Translations under genes and position numbers: made by a program | Assembly: GCF_021168455.1 (NCBI RefSeq) | Contig: NZ_JAJOZR010000012.1 | Location: 117,350-181,349 of the forward strand | DNA length: 64,000 nucleotides | Source: Ferranicluibacter quercicola | Lineage (GTDB): Bacteria > Pseudomonadota > Alphaproteobacteria > Rhizobiales > Rhizobiaceae | Reading direction: 5' to 3' | In this document: positions 47,349-55,794 of the stretch, piece by piece | How the letters are laid out: every line of letters begins with the position of its first letter | How positions within the stretch are numbered: position 1 is the first letter of the stretch | Notes under the pieces: model-generated | The model's database searches: none | What the model was told of the DNA's origin: nothing | The model's input: only the letters and a program-made list of their open reading frames with translations

Positions 47349-47928
47349 CGCCGCACCCCCGCGCGATGATCTTCGGCATGACCAGTTCGATCGCCCCGGA
47401 GGAATTGGCGGTCGGCGCGTCGAGGAGGGTGAGGACGAGGCGGAAACGGCCGGGCTCGGTGATCGCCAGCCAGTTGTCCGCCTGCGCATCCGGCGCGACA
47501 TGGATGATGAAGGACGTATCGGCGGCGCGCAGCACGCTCCAGGCGTTGAGCGCGACAGGCAGCGTCTCCGACGCCGTCAGCGGCCGGTCGGCCGTGTCGG
47601 TCGCAAACAGCGTCCAGAAGCGCGCCGGCGGCGTGTTGCCGACGATGTCGTAGCGGCAGGCGCCGGAAAGCGCGCGGCCGGCATCGTCCGTGTCCGCCGT
47701 AAACCGCATGCCCTCGGCCTTGCCGTAAAGCAAGCGCCCGGCCCGCGCCCGGTGGGCCTTGGCATAGGGGTCGGTATCGGCCGTCTGCGCATTGGGATAG
47801 GCGACCCATGGCCCGAGGCGGATGGAGCCGAAGCCGGTGGAGGCCTTGAGCGCGGACAGGCTCACGGCAATGCCGCCGCCGAAGGCGACGCACAAGGCGA
47901 GTGCGACGAGAAAGGGCACGCGAAACAT
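47341..47928 (-). CDS. DUF1214-type membrane protein
   Basis: 195 residues. A signal/anchor helix (about 4-25) precedes a DUF1214 domain (GPWVAYPNAQTADTDPYAKAH, RYDIVGNTPPARFWTLFATD, SFIIHVAPDAQADNWL). It is the upstream partner of the DUF1254-type gene, and the two overlap. The start at 47928 begins just before the hydrophobic segment. Role unknown. Confidence 0.8.
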   Translation of the reverse strand: MFRVPFLVALALCVAFGGGIAVSLSALKASTGFGSIRLGPWVAYPNAQTADTDPYAKAHRARAGRLLYGKAEGMRFTADTDDAGRALSGACRYDIVGNTPPARFWTLFATDTADRPLTASETLPVALNAWSVLRAADTSFIIHVAPDAQADNWLAITEPGRFRLVLTLLDAPTANSSGAIELVMPKIIARGCGDA

Positions 47929-47992
47929 CAGGACTGGCTGCTTTTTGGCGAGGAGGGTCGGGGGTGGCGCGGGGAGGATGGCGCCAGAAAGG

Positions 47993-48160
47993 AAGACCCT
48001 CTCTGGCCTGCCGGCCATCTCCCCCATAAGGGGGGAGAGGACTCCGGGGATGCACCCAGCTCTTGTCCAGAACGTCTCTTCAGTGGGCGAGAGGCCCGCC
48101 CCGAGTCTTCTCCCCCCTTGTGGGGGAGATGCCCGGCAGGGCAGAGAGGGTCTTTCGTTT
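47993..48160. repeat. RIME/MITE-like element (family B), copy 2
   Basis: Same inverted ends ('accctctctggcctgccgg') and inner 'ctccccc...gggggag' hairpins as 28320-28486, with an unrelated ~60-base middle. Confidence 0.8.
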
Positions 48161-48186
48161 CTAACCCGCTGAAACGCGCGCGCTGC

Positions 48187-48345
48187 AGCTGCCCCTCATC
48201 TGCCTGCCGGCATCTTCTCCCCGTTCTGACGGGGAGAAGAGACGCGCGGCGCGGGTTTGCCGTGACCAAAGAGGTCGCGCGGCACACGTCCCCTCTCCCC
48301 GCATGCGGGGAGAGGGTTAGGGTGAGGGGCTGCCGCAGGTTTGAC
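48187..48345. repeat. RIME-like palindromic element (family A), copy 2
   Basis: 'cccctcatctgcctgccggcatcttctcccc..ggggagaag' at the left and 'cccctctccccgcatgcggggagaggg..gtgaggggc' at the right, in inverted orientation. It adjoins family B copy 2 and fills most of the 447-base gap. Confidence 0.75.
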
Positions 48346-48375
48346 AGAGAAGCGAGGACGCGCATCGTCATCGCG

Positions 48376-50616
48376 TCAGTTGCTGGCGGCGTCGGGCGCC
48401 GGTTCGGGGGTGGCGCTGGCGACTTTGCCGGGGGTGCTTTCGAGCGGCGGGGCGGTTTCGAAGCGGGTGGCGAGGGATTTGAGGAGGCGGGTGACGTCGC
48501 CCGAGAGCATGCGGGGGCGCACGAGCGGGGGAAGGGCGTTCTCCTCGGTCTTGGCGACCGCGGCAGGGGGCTTCTCCTTCTTCGACGGGGCCACCGGCGG
48601 GGCGATGCCGGGGATGGGGCGGTGGTCGATGCCGGTCTCGGCGTAATCCATCAGGCGCTTGAAGGCGATGGCGGGCAGGGAGCCGCCGGTCATGTTGTTG
48701 GTCGAGGTATAGTCGTCGTTTCCGAACCAGACGGCGGCCGTGTAATCCCCGGTGAAACCGACGAACCAGGCATCGCGGTAGGACTGCGTGGTGCCGGTCT
48801 TGCCGCCGGCGACGACGCCGTTGTCGAGGGCGGCCTTGCGGGCCGTGCCGATGATCGGGATCTGCGTCAGCATGTAGTTCATCGAGGCCGTGGCCTTTTC
48901 GCTGAGCACGCGCTGGGCCGGCGGCGCATCGCGGTTGAAATCGTAGAGCACGTCGCCGTCGTAGTTGAGGATCTGGCTGAGGCCGTGGCGGCGCGCCTGC
49001 AGGCCGCCGGCCGGGAAGACGGCGTAGCCGGTCGCCTGGTCCATGACGGTGAGTTCGGAGGTGCCGAGCGGAATGGTCTTGTCCGGCCGGATCGGCGTCT
49101 CCACGCCGAAGGCCTTGGCAAGCTCGACGATGCGCGGAATGCCGAGCGTCTCCTTGGCGAGCCGCACCGGCACCGTATTGATGGAGCGGGCGATGGCGCT
49201 GAGCAGCGTGACCTTGCCGGAGAAGCTGCGGCCGTAGTTCTGCGGCGACCAGCGGCCCCAGGTGATCGGCGCATCGCTGATCGTCGTCTCCGGCGTCATG
49301 CCCTTTTCCATGGCCGCGGCATAGGTATAGGCCTTGAACGAGGAGCCCGGCTGGCGCAGCGCCTTGGTGGCGCGGTTGAACTGGCTCTCGCCGTAATCCC
49401 GCCCGCCGACCATGGCGCGCACGGCACCGCCGTTCTCGATCATGACCAGTGCGCCCTGTTTGACGCGGTAGCTTTCGCCGTACTGGCGCAGGCTGGATTC
49501 GATCGCGTCCTCCGCCGCCTGCTGCAGGCCCATGTCGATGGTGGTGCGCACGATGAGGGAATGCTGGGCGAAGGGGGCGGCGATGCGCTGGACCTCGTCG
49601 AAGGCCCAGTCGAGGAAGAAATCGGGAGCCGTGACCTCGGCGCGATCGACCACGGAAGCCGGATGAAGCCGTGCGGCGACCACCTGTCCCTCGGTCATCA
49701 GCCCGCCCTGCACGAGGTTGGTCAGCACCTCGTTGGCGCGGGCGCGGGCGGCCGGCAGGTTGACGTGGGGGGCGTAGCGGGCCGGGGCCTTGAACAGGCC
49801 GGCGAGCATGGCGCTTTCGGCCAGGTTGATATCGGTGATGGCCTTGCCGAAATAGAACTGCGACGCCGCCGCCGCGCCGAAGGTGCCGCCGCCCATATAG
49901 GCGCGGTCGAGATAGAGGCGCAGGATCTCCTTTTTCGAGAGGTTGCACTCCAGCCACACGGACAGGAAGGCTTCCTTGATCTTGCGCTCGAAGGTGCGCT
50001 CGTTGGACAGGAACAGGTTCTTGGCGAGCTGCTGCGTCAGCGTCGACCCGCCCTGCACGACGCCGCCGGCGCGCGCATTGACGGTCATGGCGCGGGTGAG
50101 GCCGAGGAAATCGATGCCCCAATGGTCGAAGAAGCGGCGGTCCTCGGTGGCAAGCACCGCCTTGACCAGCGTATCCGGCAGCTCGTCCACGGGAAAGCTG
50201 TCCTCGTGGATGATGCCGCGATGGCCGATCTCGTTGCCGTAGCGATCGAGAAACGTCACGGCGAAATCGCTCTGCGCCAGCCAGTTGCCCTTGGTTTCCT
50301 GAAAGGCGGGCAGCGCCAGCGCCAGCAGCACCACGGCCCCGACCGTGCCCCAGGTCATGCCTTCGCCGAGCAGCTCGAACACCGCCCGTTTCCAGCCGCG
50401 CACGCGAAACCGGCGAAAGAAGATGGTGATGTCTTCCCACCATTCGGCAAGGCGGAAACCGGTGTGCCAGACGGTGGAATCGATGAAGGCATCGATGCGC
50501 AGGAGGATATGGCGCTTCTTCGGCAGCTCCGCCGGAGGCGGCATGGCCGGGCCGCCGGGGGACGCGGCGCCCTCCGGTGGTGTGTTGTCGGGAATGTCGT
50601 CGCTCGGGCTTGTCAA
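48376..50616 (-). CDS. Class A penicillin-binding protein (PBP1a family)
   Basis: 746-residue bifunctional peptidoglycan synthase. A cytosolic N-terminus and one helix (about 88-105) lead to a GT51 transglycosylase (LATEDRRFFDHWGIDFLGL with its catalytic Glu; GGSTLTQQLAKNLFL; RKIKEAFLSVWLE) and a transpeptidase with all three motifs: SSFK (about 440), SIN in ARSINTVPV, and KTGTT in GGKTGTTQSYRDAWF. A Pro-rich tail ends it. The start shown is TTG 50616, without a strong ribosome site, so it may vary by some codons. Class D beta-lactamase at 7 kb acts on inhibitors of this type of enzyme. Confidence 0.93.
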   Translation of the reverse strand: MTSPSDDIPDNTPPEGAASPGGPAMPPPAELPKKRHILLRIDAFIDSTVWHTGFRLAEWWEDITIFFRRFRVRGWKRAVFELLGEGMTWGTVGAVVLLALALPAFQETKGNWLAQSDFAVTFLDRYGNEIGHRGIIHEDSFPVDELPDTLVKAVLATEDRRFFDHWGIDFLGLTRAMTVNARAGGVVQGGSTLTQQLAKNLFLSNERTFERKIKEAFLSVWLECNLSKKEILRLYLDRAYMGGGTFGAAAASQFYFGKAITDINLAESAMLAGLFKAPARYAPHVNLPAARARANEVLTNLVQGGLMTEGQVVAARLHPASVVDRAEVTAPDFFLDWAFDEVQRIAAPFAQHSLIVRTTIDMGLQQAAEDAIESSLRQYGESYRVKQGALVMIENGGAVRAMVGGRDYGESQFNRATKALRQPGSSFKAYTYAAAMEKGMTPETTISDAPITWGRWSPQNYGRSFSGKVTLLSAIARSINTVPVRLAKETLGIPRIVELAKAFGVETPIRPDKTIPLGTSELTVMDQATGYAVFPAGGLQARRHGLSQILNYDGDVLYDFNRDAPPAQRVLSEKATASMNYMLTQIPIIGTARKAALDNGVVAGGKTGTTQSYRDAWFVGFTGDYTAAVWFGNDDYTSTNNMTGGSLPAIAFKRLMDYAETGIDHRPIPGIAPPVAPSKKEKPPAAVAKTEENALPPLVRPRMLSGDVTRLLKSLATRFETAPPLESTPGKVASATPEPAPDAASN

Positions 50617-50838
50617 CGCTTCGGACCGTCCTCACTCTCGCGCGGTGTTTCGATGTCGCACAGGCTGCTGGCGAAAGCAGGCTTTTTTCGCGCGGGATGG
50701 CGCTATACTGCCACGCGGCGACCTGCCCTTCCACGGGGATATGTCGCAACAGCCTTAAAATTCCGGAAATACAGACTTACCTAGCGCGGCGCCGCACACC
50801 GGTATAGACGAAGCGGGCAAAGACGACGGAACGGATCC

Positions 50839-51306
50839 ATGGGCGACCTCCCTTTCTGGAAGACGAAGACACTGGAGACGATGAACGGCGCGGAGTGGGA
50901 AAGCCTCTGCGACGGCTGCGGCCTGTGCTGTCTCAACAAGCTCGAGGACTGGGATACGGGCGAGATCGCCTGGACCTCGATTCGCTGCACGCTGCTCGAC
51001 GGCGACACCTGTCGCTGTCGCGACTACCCCAACCGGCAGGCGACCGTGCCGGACTGCATCCAGCTGACGCCGCAGCAGGTGCGCGAGCTTCCCTGGCTGC
51101 CGCCGACCTGCGGCTATCGCCTCGTGCGCGACGGCCGCGACCTCTACTGGTGGCATCCGCTGGTTTCCGGCGACCCGGAAACGGTGCACGCCGCCGGCAT
51201 TTCCGCGCGCGGACGCACGGTGAGCGAGGACGACGTCGATATCGACGACTTCGAATATTACCTCGCGGACTGGCCGACCGATGGCGGCGAGACATCGGAA
51301 TTCTGA
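50839..51306 (+). CDS. YcgN/UPF0260-family protein
   Basis: 155 residues. A Cys cluster of the YkgJ type is visible: CDGCGLCCLNK near residue 24, IRC, CRCRDY and PDC, likely binding Zn or an Fe-S centre. The DIDDFEYYLADWP end is typical of UPF0260. Function unknown. It is divergent from the PBP gene and directly upstream of the GTA remnant. Confidence 0.9.
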   Translation: MGDLPFWKTKTLETMNGAEWESLCDGCGLCCLNKLEDWDTGEIAWTSIRCTLLDGDTCRCRDYPNRQATVPDCIQLTPQQVRELPWLPPTCGYRLVRDGRDLYWWHPLVSGDPETVHAAGISARGRTVSEDDVDIDDFEYYLADWPTDGGETSEF

Positions 51307-51307
51307 T

Positions 51308-51330
51308 TATTTTCCCGAACTAGGAAAATA
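51308..51330. promoter_or_regulatory. Hyphenated palindrome upstream of terminase genes
   Basis: TATTTTCC and its exact complement separated by seven bases, directly after the ycgN stop and four bases before a -35-like TTGACG. It could be an operator for the downstream genes or a weak terminator for ycgN. Confidence 0.5.
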
Positions 51331-51334
51331 GTCC

Positions 51335-51363
51335 TTGACGGCGTGACGGTCCTCCTGTAGGTT
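51335..51363 (+). promoter_or_regulatory. Possible promoter of the GTA terminase genes
   Basis: CTTGACG, 17 bases, TAGGTT; close to the rhizobial sigma-70 consensus, about 100 bases ahead of the first terminase gene. Confidence 0.45.
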
Positions 51364-51460
51364 TTGCGTATGGTCGGAAATGTGCGGATGCGGCGGGGCC
51401 GCGGCCCACAGCCGGCCTTTTTCATTCCGGGATTTTCTTCTTTCACGACAGGACGATGCG

Positions 51461-52171
51461 ATGACCGACGGGACCTACGATCCGGCGCTGTTCGGCGCGT
51501 GGACGGCGCCATATGCCTATGGTGTCGGCGTCTATGACCCGGGCGCCGATGGCCTGGGCGCCTCTGGTCTGGCGCCGGCTCTGGACGGCGAGCCATTCGA
51601 TGACGCGTTCCGGCTGATCCTCGACCGCAAGGCGGCCGAAATCCCCGCCGGCGAGGAGCTGGTGGACATGCTGAACGGCATGACGCGGGAACTGCGCGAG
51701 CAGATGCAGATGTTCCAGATGCTGCGCCAGCAGACCGACCGCCGGCAGGCGGATGCCGGCGAGGAGATCGACCGCAAGACGGCGCAGGCCGATGCCAAGG
51801 CCGCGATCGAGGCGATGTCGCTGATCGTGCGGACGCTGGAAAAGATCGACAGCCTGCAGCGCACGCTGGCGCAGGACCGGGAACGGCGGGACGCGGAGGC
51901 ACTGGACGATGCGGGCTACCAATCTCTTCTCGACAAAATCGAGGCTCTGGTCGAGCAGCGCGCTGTCGAGCGTGGCCGGGCGTTCGAGACGGCGCCGGCG
52001 CGCGACGGCGGCGAGCGCGATACCGCGGGCGACAACAGAGCACGCGGGGACGGAGCGGGCGGGGACGGAGGGGGCGGGCACGCAGGTGCAGCCGGCGCTG
52101 TGGCTCTGGCTGGCGACGATTCCATGCCCGCCGTCTGCCGAGACGGCACCCCCCTTGCGCCCTACGGATGA
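51461..52171 (+). CDS. GTA terminase small-subunit-like protein
   Basis: 236 residues. The middle (about 40-160) is a charged helical coiled-coil-like region containing the MSLIVRTLEKIDSLQRTL stretch, as in the gene just upstream of the large terminase in alphaproteobacterial GTA clusters. The C-terminal ~50 residues are Gly/Asp-rich low complexity. Identification relies mostly on position next to the large terminase. Its 3' part overlaps an open extension of the terL frame. Confidence 0.6.
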   Translation: MTDGTYDPALFGAWTAPYAYGVGVYDPGADGLGASGLAPALDGEPFDDAFRLILDRKAAEIPAGEELVDMLNGMTRELREQMQMFQMLRQQTDRRQADAGEEIDRKTAQADAKAAIEAMSLIVRTLEKIDSLQRTLAQDRERRDAEALDDAGYQSLLDKIEALVEQRAVERGRAFETAPARDGGERDTAGDNRARGDGAGGDGGGGHAGAAGAVALAGDDSMPAVCRDGTPLAPYG

Positions 52172-52295
52172 GCGCGATGCGGCGGTGGCCGCGCGGCGTC
52201 GGCGGATCGATGCGGCGATGTGGGCGCGGTTCGTGGTGATCGTTTCGGGTTTCGAGGATGGTGTGACACGGGTCGAAGAAGACTGGGAACGCAGG

Positions 52296-53816
52296 ATGGC
52301 GCAATTGCGCGACCTGCGGCGGCGCATGGCGGAGGCGAGTGATGGCGGCGGTTCCGCCAGTGCCGGACTGGCCGCGATGATCGCCGGGGGTGCCGTTGCC
52401 AAGCCGCCCGCGCCAGCCCCGGTTTTGCCGACGGGTGGGTCCGGTGCGGGGCAGGGGCCGACGAGGGCGTGTGACGGGTCGGTTCGGCTGGGCGGGGCGG
52501 GCTCTTCTCCGAAAGGGGACGGCGGAACGCAGACCAGCGGTTTTGCGGCCTGGCTCGCGGCGGCGGCGGCGGGGGGTCTCTCGCCGGTGCTTCTCGCGCG
52601 CCTCGCCTCCGACTGGCGGCTGACGGGGCGGCCCGAGCAGCGGCCGCCGCCCGGCGACTGGCGGGTCTGGCTGCTGATGGGTGGCCGCGGCTCCGGCAAG
52701 ACGCGGGCGGGATCGCACTGGGTGCAGGATCTCGCGACCGCCCCCGGCGCCCGGCCGGGCCTGCGCATCGCGCTGGTGGCGGAAACGCTGGGCGATGCGC
52801 GCGAGGTGATGATCGACGGCATCTCCGGCATCTGCCGGGTAGCGACGCGGCAGCGGCCGGACTTCGAGGTCTCGCGCCGCCGGCTGGTCTGGCCGAACGG
52901 GACGATCGCCCAGATTTTCTCCTCCGAGGACCCCGAAAGCCTGCGCGGCCCGCAATTCGACTATGCCTGGTGCGACGAGCTGGGAAAATGGAAACATGCG
53001 CAGGCGACCTTCGACATGCTGCAGTTTGCCCTGCGGCTGGGGCCGGACCCGCGCATTCTGGTGACGACGACGCCCCGGCCGATCCCCATCCTCAAGGCGC
53101 TGGCCGCCGATCCGGCGACGGTGCTGCGGCGCATCCGCACCACGGACAATGCCGGCAATCTGGCGCCGGGATTTCTCAAGGCGATGGATGGGCGCTATGG
53201 CGGCACGCGGCTCGGGCGGCAGGAACTCGACGGCGAGATGATCGCCGATCGGGAGGATGCGCTGTGGAACCGGGCGGCGATCGAGGCGCTGACCCTGCGG
53301 GATGTCGGCCCGCTCGGCCGCATCGTCGTGGCGGTCGATCCGCCGGCGGGTGCGGGGGCCGACAGCTGCTGCGGCATCGTGGTGGCCGGCATCGACGGGC
53401 GGGGACGCGCGGTGGTGCTGGCGGACTGCTCGGTGGAGGGCGCAAGCCCCGCCGGCTGGGCGGCGGCCGTGGTCCGCGCCTTCCGCCGCTTCGACGCCGA
53501 CCGCATCGTCGCCGAAATCAACCAGGGCGGCGACATGGTGGCCGCCGTCCTGCGCGGCATCGACGCCCGCCTGCCGATCACCACCGTGCGCGCCAGCCGC
53601 GGCAAGTGGCTGCGGGCCGAACCCGTGGCGGCCTTGTACGAGCAGGGCCGCGTGGTGCATGCCGGGGCGTTTCCGGCGCTGGAAGACCAGATGTGCGACT
53701 TCGGCGCGGACGGGCTCTCGTCGGGACGGTCGCCGGACCGGCTGGATGCGCTGGTCTGGGCGCTGACGGCGCTGATGCTGGAGGGCGGGGGCGAGCCGCG
53801 GTTGCGGATGGTGTGA
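52296..53816 (+). CDS. GTA-type terminase large subunit (DNA-packaging ATPase)
   Basis: About 506 residues; packages DNA into heads of gene transfer agents. Walker A is LMGGRGSGKTRAGSHW; the Walker B-like region is FDYAWCDELGKWKH, preceded by FSSEDPESLRGPQ, a hallmark of GTA/tailed-phage TerL. TTTPRPIPIL is the coupling motif. The nuclease Asp residues include VAVDPPAG and the final SPDRLDALVWAL. The start is uncertain (52218, 52296 or 52377), since the first ~110 residues are low complexity. No portal, protease or capsid gene follows, so packaging cannot occur from this locus. Confidence 0.88.
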   Translation: MAQLRDLRRRMAEASDGGGSASAGLAAMIAGGAVAKPPAPAPVLPTGGSGAGQGPTRACDGSVRLGGAGSSPKGDGGTQTSGFAAWLAAAAAGGLSPVLLARLASDWRLTGRPEQRPPPGDWRVWLLMGGRGSGKTRAGSHWVQDLATAPGARPGLRIALVAETLGDAREVMIDGISGICRVATRQRPDFEVSRRRLVWPNGTIAQIFSSEDPESLRGPQFDYAWCDELGKWKHAQATFDMLQFALRLGPDPRILVTTTPRPIPILKALAADPATVLRRIRTTDNAGNLAPGFLKAMDGRYGGTRLGRQELDGEMIADREDALWNRAAIEALTLRDVGPLGRIVVAVDPPAGAGADSCCGIVVAGIDGRGRAVVLADCSVEGASPAGWAAAVVRAFRRFDADRIVAEINQGGDMVAAVLRGIDARLPITTVRASRGKWLRAEPVAALYEQGRVVHAGAFPALEDQMCDFGADGLSSGRSPDRLDALVWALTALMLEGGGEPRLRMV

Positions 53817-53837
53817 CGGTGTCGGGTGTTTGCGGGT

Positions 53838-53880
53838 GTGGCGGTGCGGATCTGGCGCCATTCGTTCTCGAGGCGGTTGA
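53838..53880 (-). pseudogene. Truncated microprotein gene copy (unit 1)
   Basis: In the minus frame reads RPINRLENEWRQIRTATPA, matching the C-terminal half of the 37-residue protein at 54735. The 5' half is replaced by repeat sequence and no ribosome site is present. Confidence 0.7.
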
Positions 53881-54205
53881 TGGGGCGTTGCGGGCGTGGC
53901 GGCCCCTCATCCCGCTGCCGCGACCTTCTCCGCGCGCGCGGGGAGAAGGGACCTGGGGCTGGCTCTCCGCGCGTGGGGCGAAGAGACCTGGGGCGGGCCG
54001 CTCGCGTTTGTCTCTCGCAAAGGCTGATGATGGGGGCGAGTGCAAGCCGCCTGTCCCTTCGCCCCGCCTGCGGGGAGAAGGTGCCGATAGGCGGATGAGG
54101 GGCTTTGGGATCTGACGGAAAACAGCGCTCTTGTCTTGCTCGCTCCTGAGATCTGACGGAGAACGACCCTCTTGGCTCGCGCTGGCCCGACGCGTGCCGC
54201 AAACG

Positions 54206-54233
54206 AAAAGAGGCGCAACCGGTGTGCGCCTCT
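54206..54233 (-). terminator. Terminator hairpin in repeat unit
   Basis: Minus strand: AGAGGCGCA, seven-base loop, TGCGCCTCT, then TTTCG. Same hairpin as at 54680-54707. Confidence 0.75.
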
Positions 54234-54269
54234 CGTCTCTCTCGTCCCTCTCCAACCGACCTCGGTCGC

Positions 54270-54350
54270 CTAGTTCGCGATGGCCGGTGCGGGTTTGGCG
54301 GGGGCGGGTGTGGCGGTGCGGATCTGGCGCCATTCGTTTTCGAGGCGGTT
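54270..54350 (-). pseudogene. Truncated microprotein gene copy (unit 2)
   Basis: Minus frame RLENEWRQIRTATPAPAKPA then PAIAN and stop; homologous to the end of the gene at 54735. Similarity stops abruptly near 54350, where the 5' half is missing. Confidence 0.75.
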
Positions 54351-54679
54351 GATGGGGCGTTGCGGGCGTGGCGGCCCCTCATCCCGCTGCCGCGACCTTC
54401 TCCTCGCGCGCGGGGAGAAGGGACCTGGGGCTGGCTCCCCGCGCGCGGGGCGAAGGGACCTGGGGCGGGCCGCTCGCGTTTGTCTCTCGCAAAGGCTCAT
54501 GATGGGGGGCGAGTGGGATGCCGCGTGCTCCTTCGCCCCGCCTGCGGGGAGAAGGTGCCGGCAGGCGGATGAGGGGCTTTGGGATCTGACGGAGAACGAC
54601 CCTCTTGTCTTGCTCGCTCCTGAGATCTGACGGAGAACGACCCTCTTGGCTCGCGCTGGCCCGACGCGTGCCGCAAACG

Positions 54680-54707
54680 AAAAGAGGCGCAACCGGTGTG
54701 CGCCTCT
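54680..54707 (-). terminator. Rho-independent terminator of the 37-residue gene
   Basis: A nine-base stem AGAGGCGCA/TGCGCCTCT with a seven-base loop followed by TTT on the minus strand, 28 bases past the stop. Confidence 0.8.
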
Positions 54708-54734
54708 CGTCCCTCTCGAACCGACCTCGGTCGC

Positions 54735-54848
54735 CTATTTCGCGCCGGCCGGTGCGGGCTTGGCGGGGGCGGGTGTGGTGGTGCGGATCTGGCGCCATTC
54801 GTTTTCGAAGCGTTCGAAAAGGCTCTGGGAAATCGTCTTGACGGTCAT
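54735..54848 (-). CDS. 37-residue ENEWRQIRT microprotein
   Basis: A short gene with complete signals: ribosome site AAGGAGAG seven bases before ATG 54848, 37 codons, stop TAG, then a terminator hairpin. The product starts MTVKTISQSLFERFENEWRQ, continues IRTTTPAP, and ends AKPAPAGAK: an amphipathic helix with a Pro/Ala/Lys tail. No signal peptide. It is paralogous to the neighbour at 54934 and to two broken copies. Family not recognised. It lies where GTA head and tail genes should be, on the opposite strand. Confidence 0.75.
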   Translation of the reverse strand: MTVKTISQSLFERFENEWRQIRTTTPAPAKPAPAGAK

Positions 54849-54933
54849 GGTCTCTCCTTAACGCGACGGTTGAGTGCGACAAAAACGCACATTGGGCACA
54901 AAGGTTCCGCGGACAAGGCCGCGGGGCGGAAGG

Positions 54934-55098
54934 TCAGTCGCGCGCGGTCGCGGCGGGGCGGGCATCCGTGCGGGCTTCGGCACGCGGGGTGGCGACGGCG
55001 ACAGTGCGCATCTGCTGCCACTCGTTCTCGATGCGGCTGAGGAGATGCGGCGGAATGGTTTCGCGGGTCTGGGTCTGCGTCTTTTCTGTCGAGGTCAT
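54934..55098 (-). CDS. 54-residue ENEWQQMRT microprotein
   Basis: 54 codons with ribosome site GGGAGAGAC before ATG 55098. A polar N-terminus (MTSTEKTQTQTRETIPPHLL) leads to the core SRIENEWQQMRT, then an Ala/Arg-rich tail. The core matches the 37-residue protein in E-N-E-W-x-Q-(I/M)-R-T, so the two are paralogues in tandem. The upstream 200 bases are AT-rich and would hold the promoter. Function unknown. Confidence 0.72.
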   Translation of the reverse strand: MTSTEKTQTQTRETIPPHLLSRIENEWQQMRTVAVATPRAEARTDARPAATARD

Positions 55099-55298
55099 GC
55101 CGTCTCTCCCTGTTGGTTTTTTAAATTCGACCTTGAGTGGCCGGTCCCGCCTGCTGGATTTACGCTGGCAGAGCCTAAACAAAAAGTAAATCAGTGCCTT
55201 AAGAGGTTTAAACGATTTAGTTTTCTTAAATCGATTGTATTGCGCATTTTTCGTGACAACCAGGCGTCGGCCTGTGCCGGCGAAGAGGGGATCATCGG

Positions 55299-55794
55299 AT
55301 GGACAGGGCTGTGTTTTTCGCCACCGTCCGCCGGACGCTGTTCGGCGGCCGGCTGACGAGCGGGCAGGTGGCGGGAATGGGGGCGATTCTCGACAGGGCG
55401 CGGGCGGGGCCGGCCGGCCGGTGCGGCGGAGACCGTGAGCTTTGCCGGCGGCCTGCGCGCGCAGACGCCGCTCGCGCCGGTGCATCTGAGCGCCCGGCGG
55501 GATGCGGCCGGCAACCTCACGCTCGGGTGGATCCGCTGCGCGCGCGCCTCCGCCGACGCCTGGCTCGACGGGGAAACGCCGCTCGACGAGCCCGTGGAGG
55601 CCTACCGTGTCGAGATCCTCTCAGGCACGCAGGTGGTGCGCGCGAGCGACACGACCACGAACGCGCTCGCCTATCCGCTGGCGCAGGAGATCGCGGATTT
55701 CGGCGCGCGGCAGAGCCAGCTGTCGGTGCGGGTGCGGCAGCGGGGGCAGGTGGTGGCGCTCGGGCTTGCGGGCGAGGCGCTGCTGGCCGTGTGA
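55299..55794 (+). pseudogene. Scrambled GTA remnant: lysin N-terminus joined to gp15 C-terminus
   Basis: 55299-~55400 encodes MDRAVFFATVRRTLFGGRLT SGQVAGMGAILD in two runs, the typical opening of phage/GTA-type lysozymes in rhizobia. After ~12 codons the frame changes. From about 55420 the frame AETVSFAGG, then LAPVHLSARRDAAGNLTLGW and DEPVEAYRVEIL to 55794 matches the C-terminus of the GTA host-specificity protein (gp15). Both parts are truncated and out of frame with each other, so this is a deletion/rearrangement junction. A GTG at 55435 could start a 119-residue peptide. Confidence 0.72.

Larger units (their letters stand above)
53838..54820. repeat. Tandem ~470-bp direct repeat, two full units and a partial third
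   Basis: The word 'tctggcgcca' recurs at 53851, 54323 and 54788, and long near-identical sequence follows the first two. Each full unit contains the 3' end of a small minus-strand gene, a family-A RIME-like element (near 53899-54105 and 54375-54577) and a terminator hairpin. The two full units differ by scattered substitutions and a ~12-base indel. Confidence 0.85.

Noticed and set aside
47500..50784. 1094-codon open frame on the + strand
   Set aside because: Antisense to the penicillin-binding protein and DUF1214 genes; no recognisable domain and it crosses RIME-like repeats.
51380..55794. An active prophage or GTA
   Set aside because: Only terminase genes and a broken gp15/lysin piece remain; no portal, capsid, tail or integrase gene is present.
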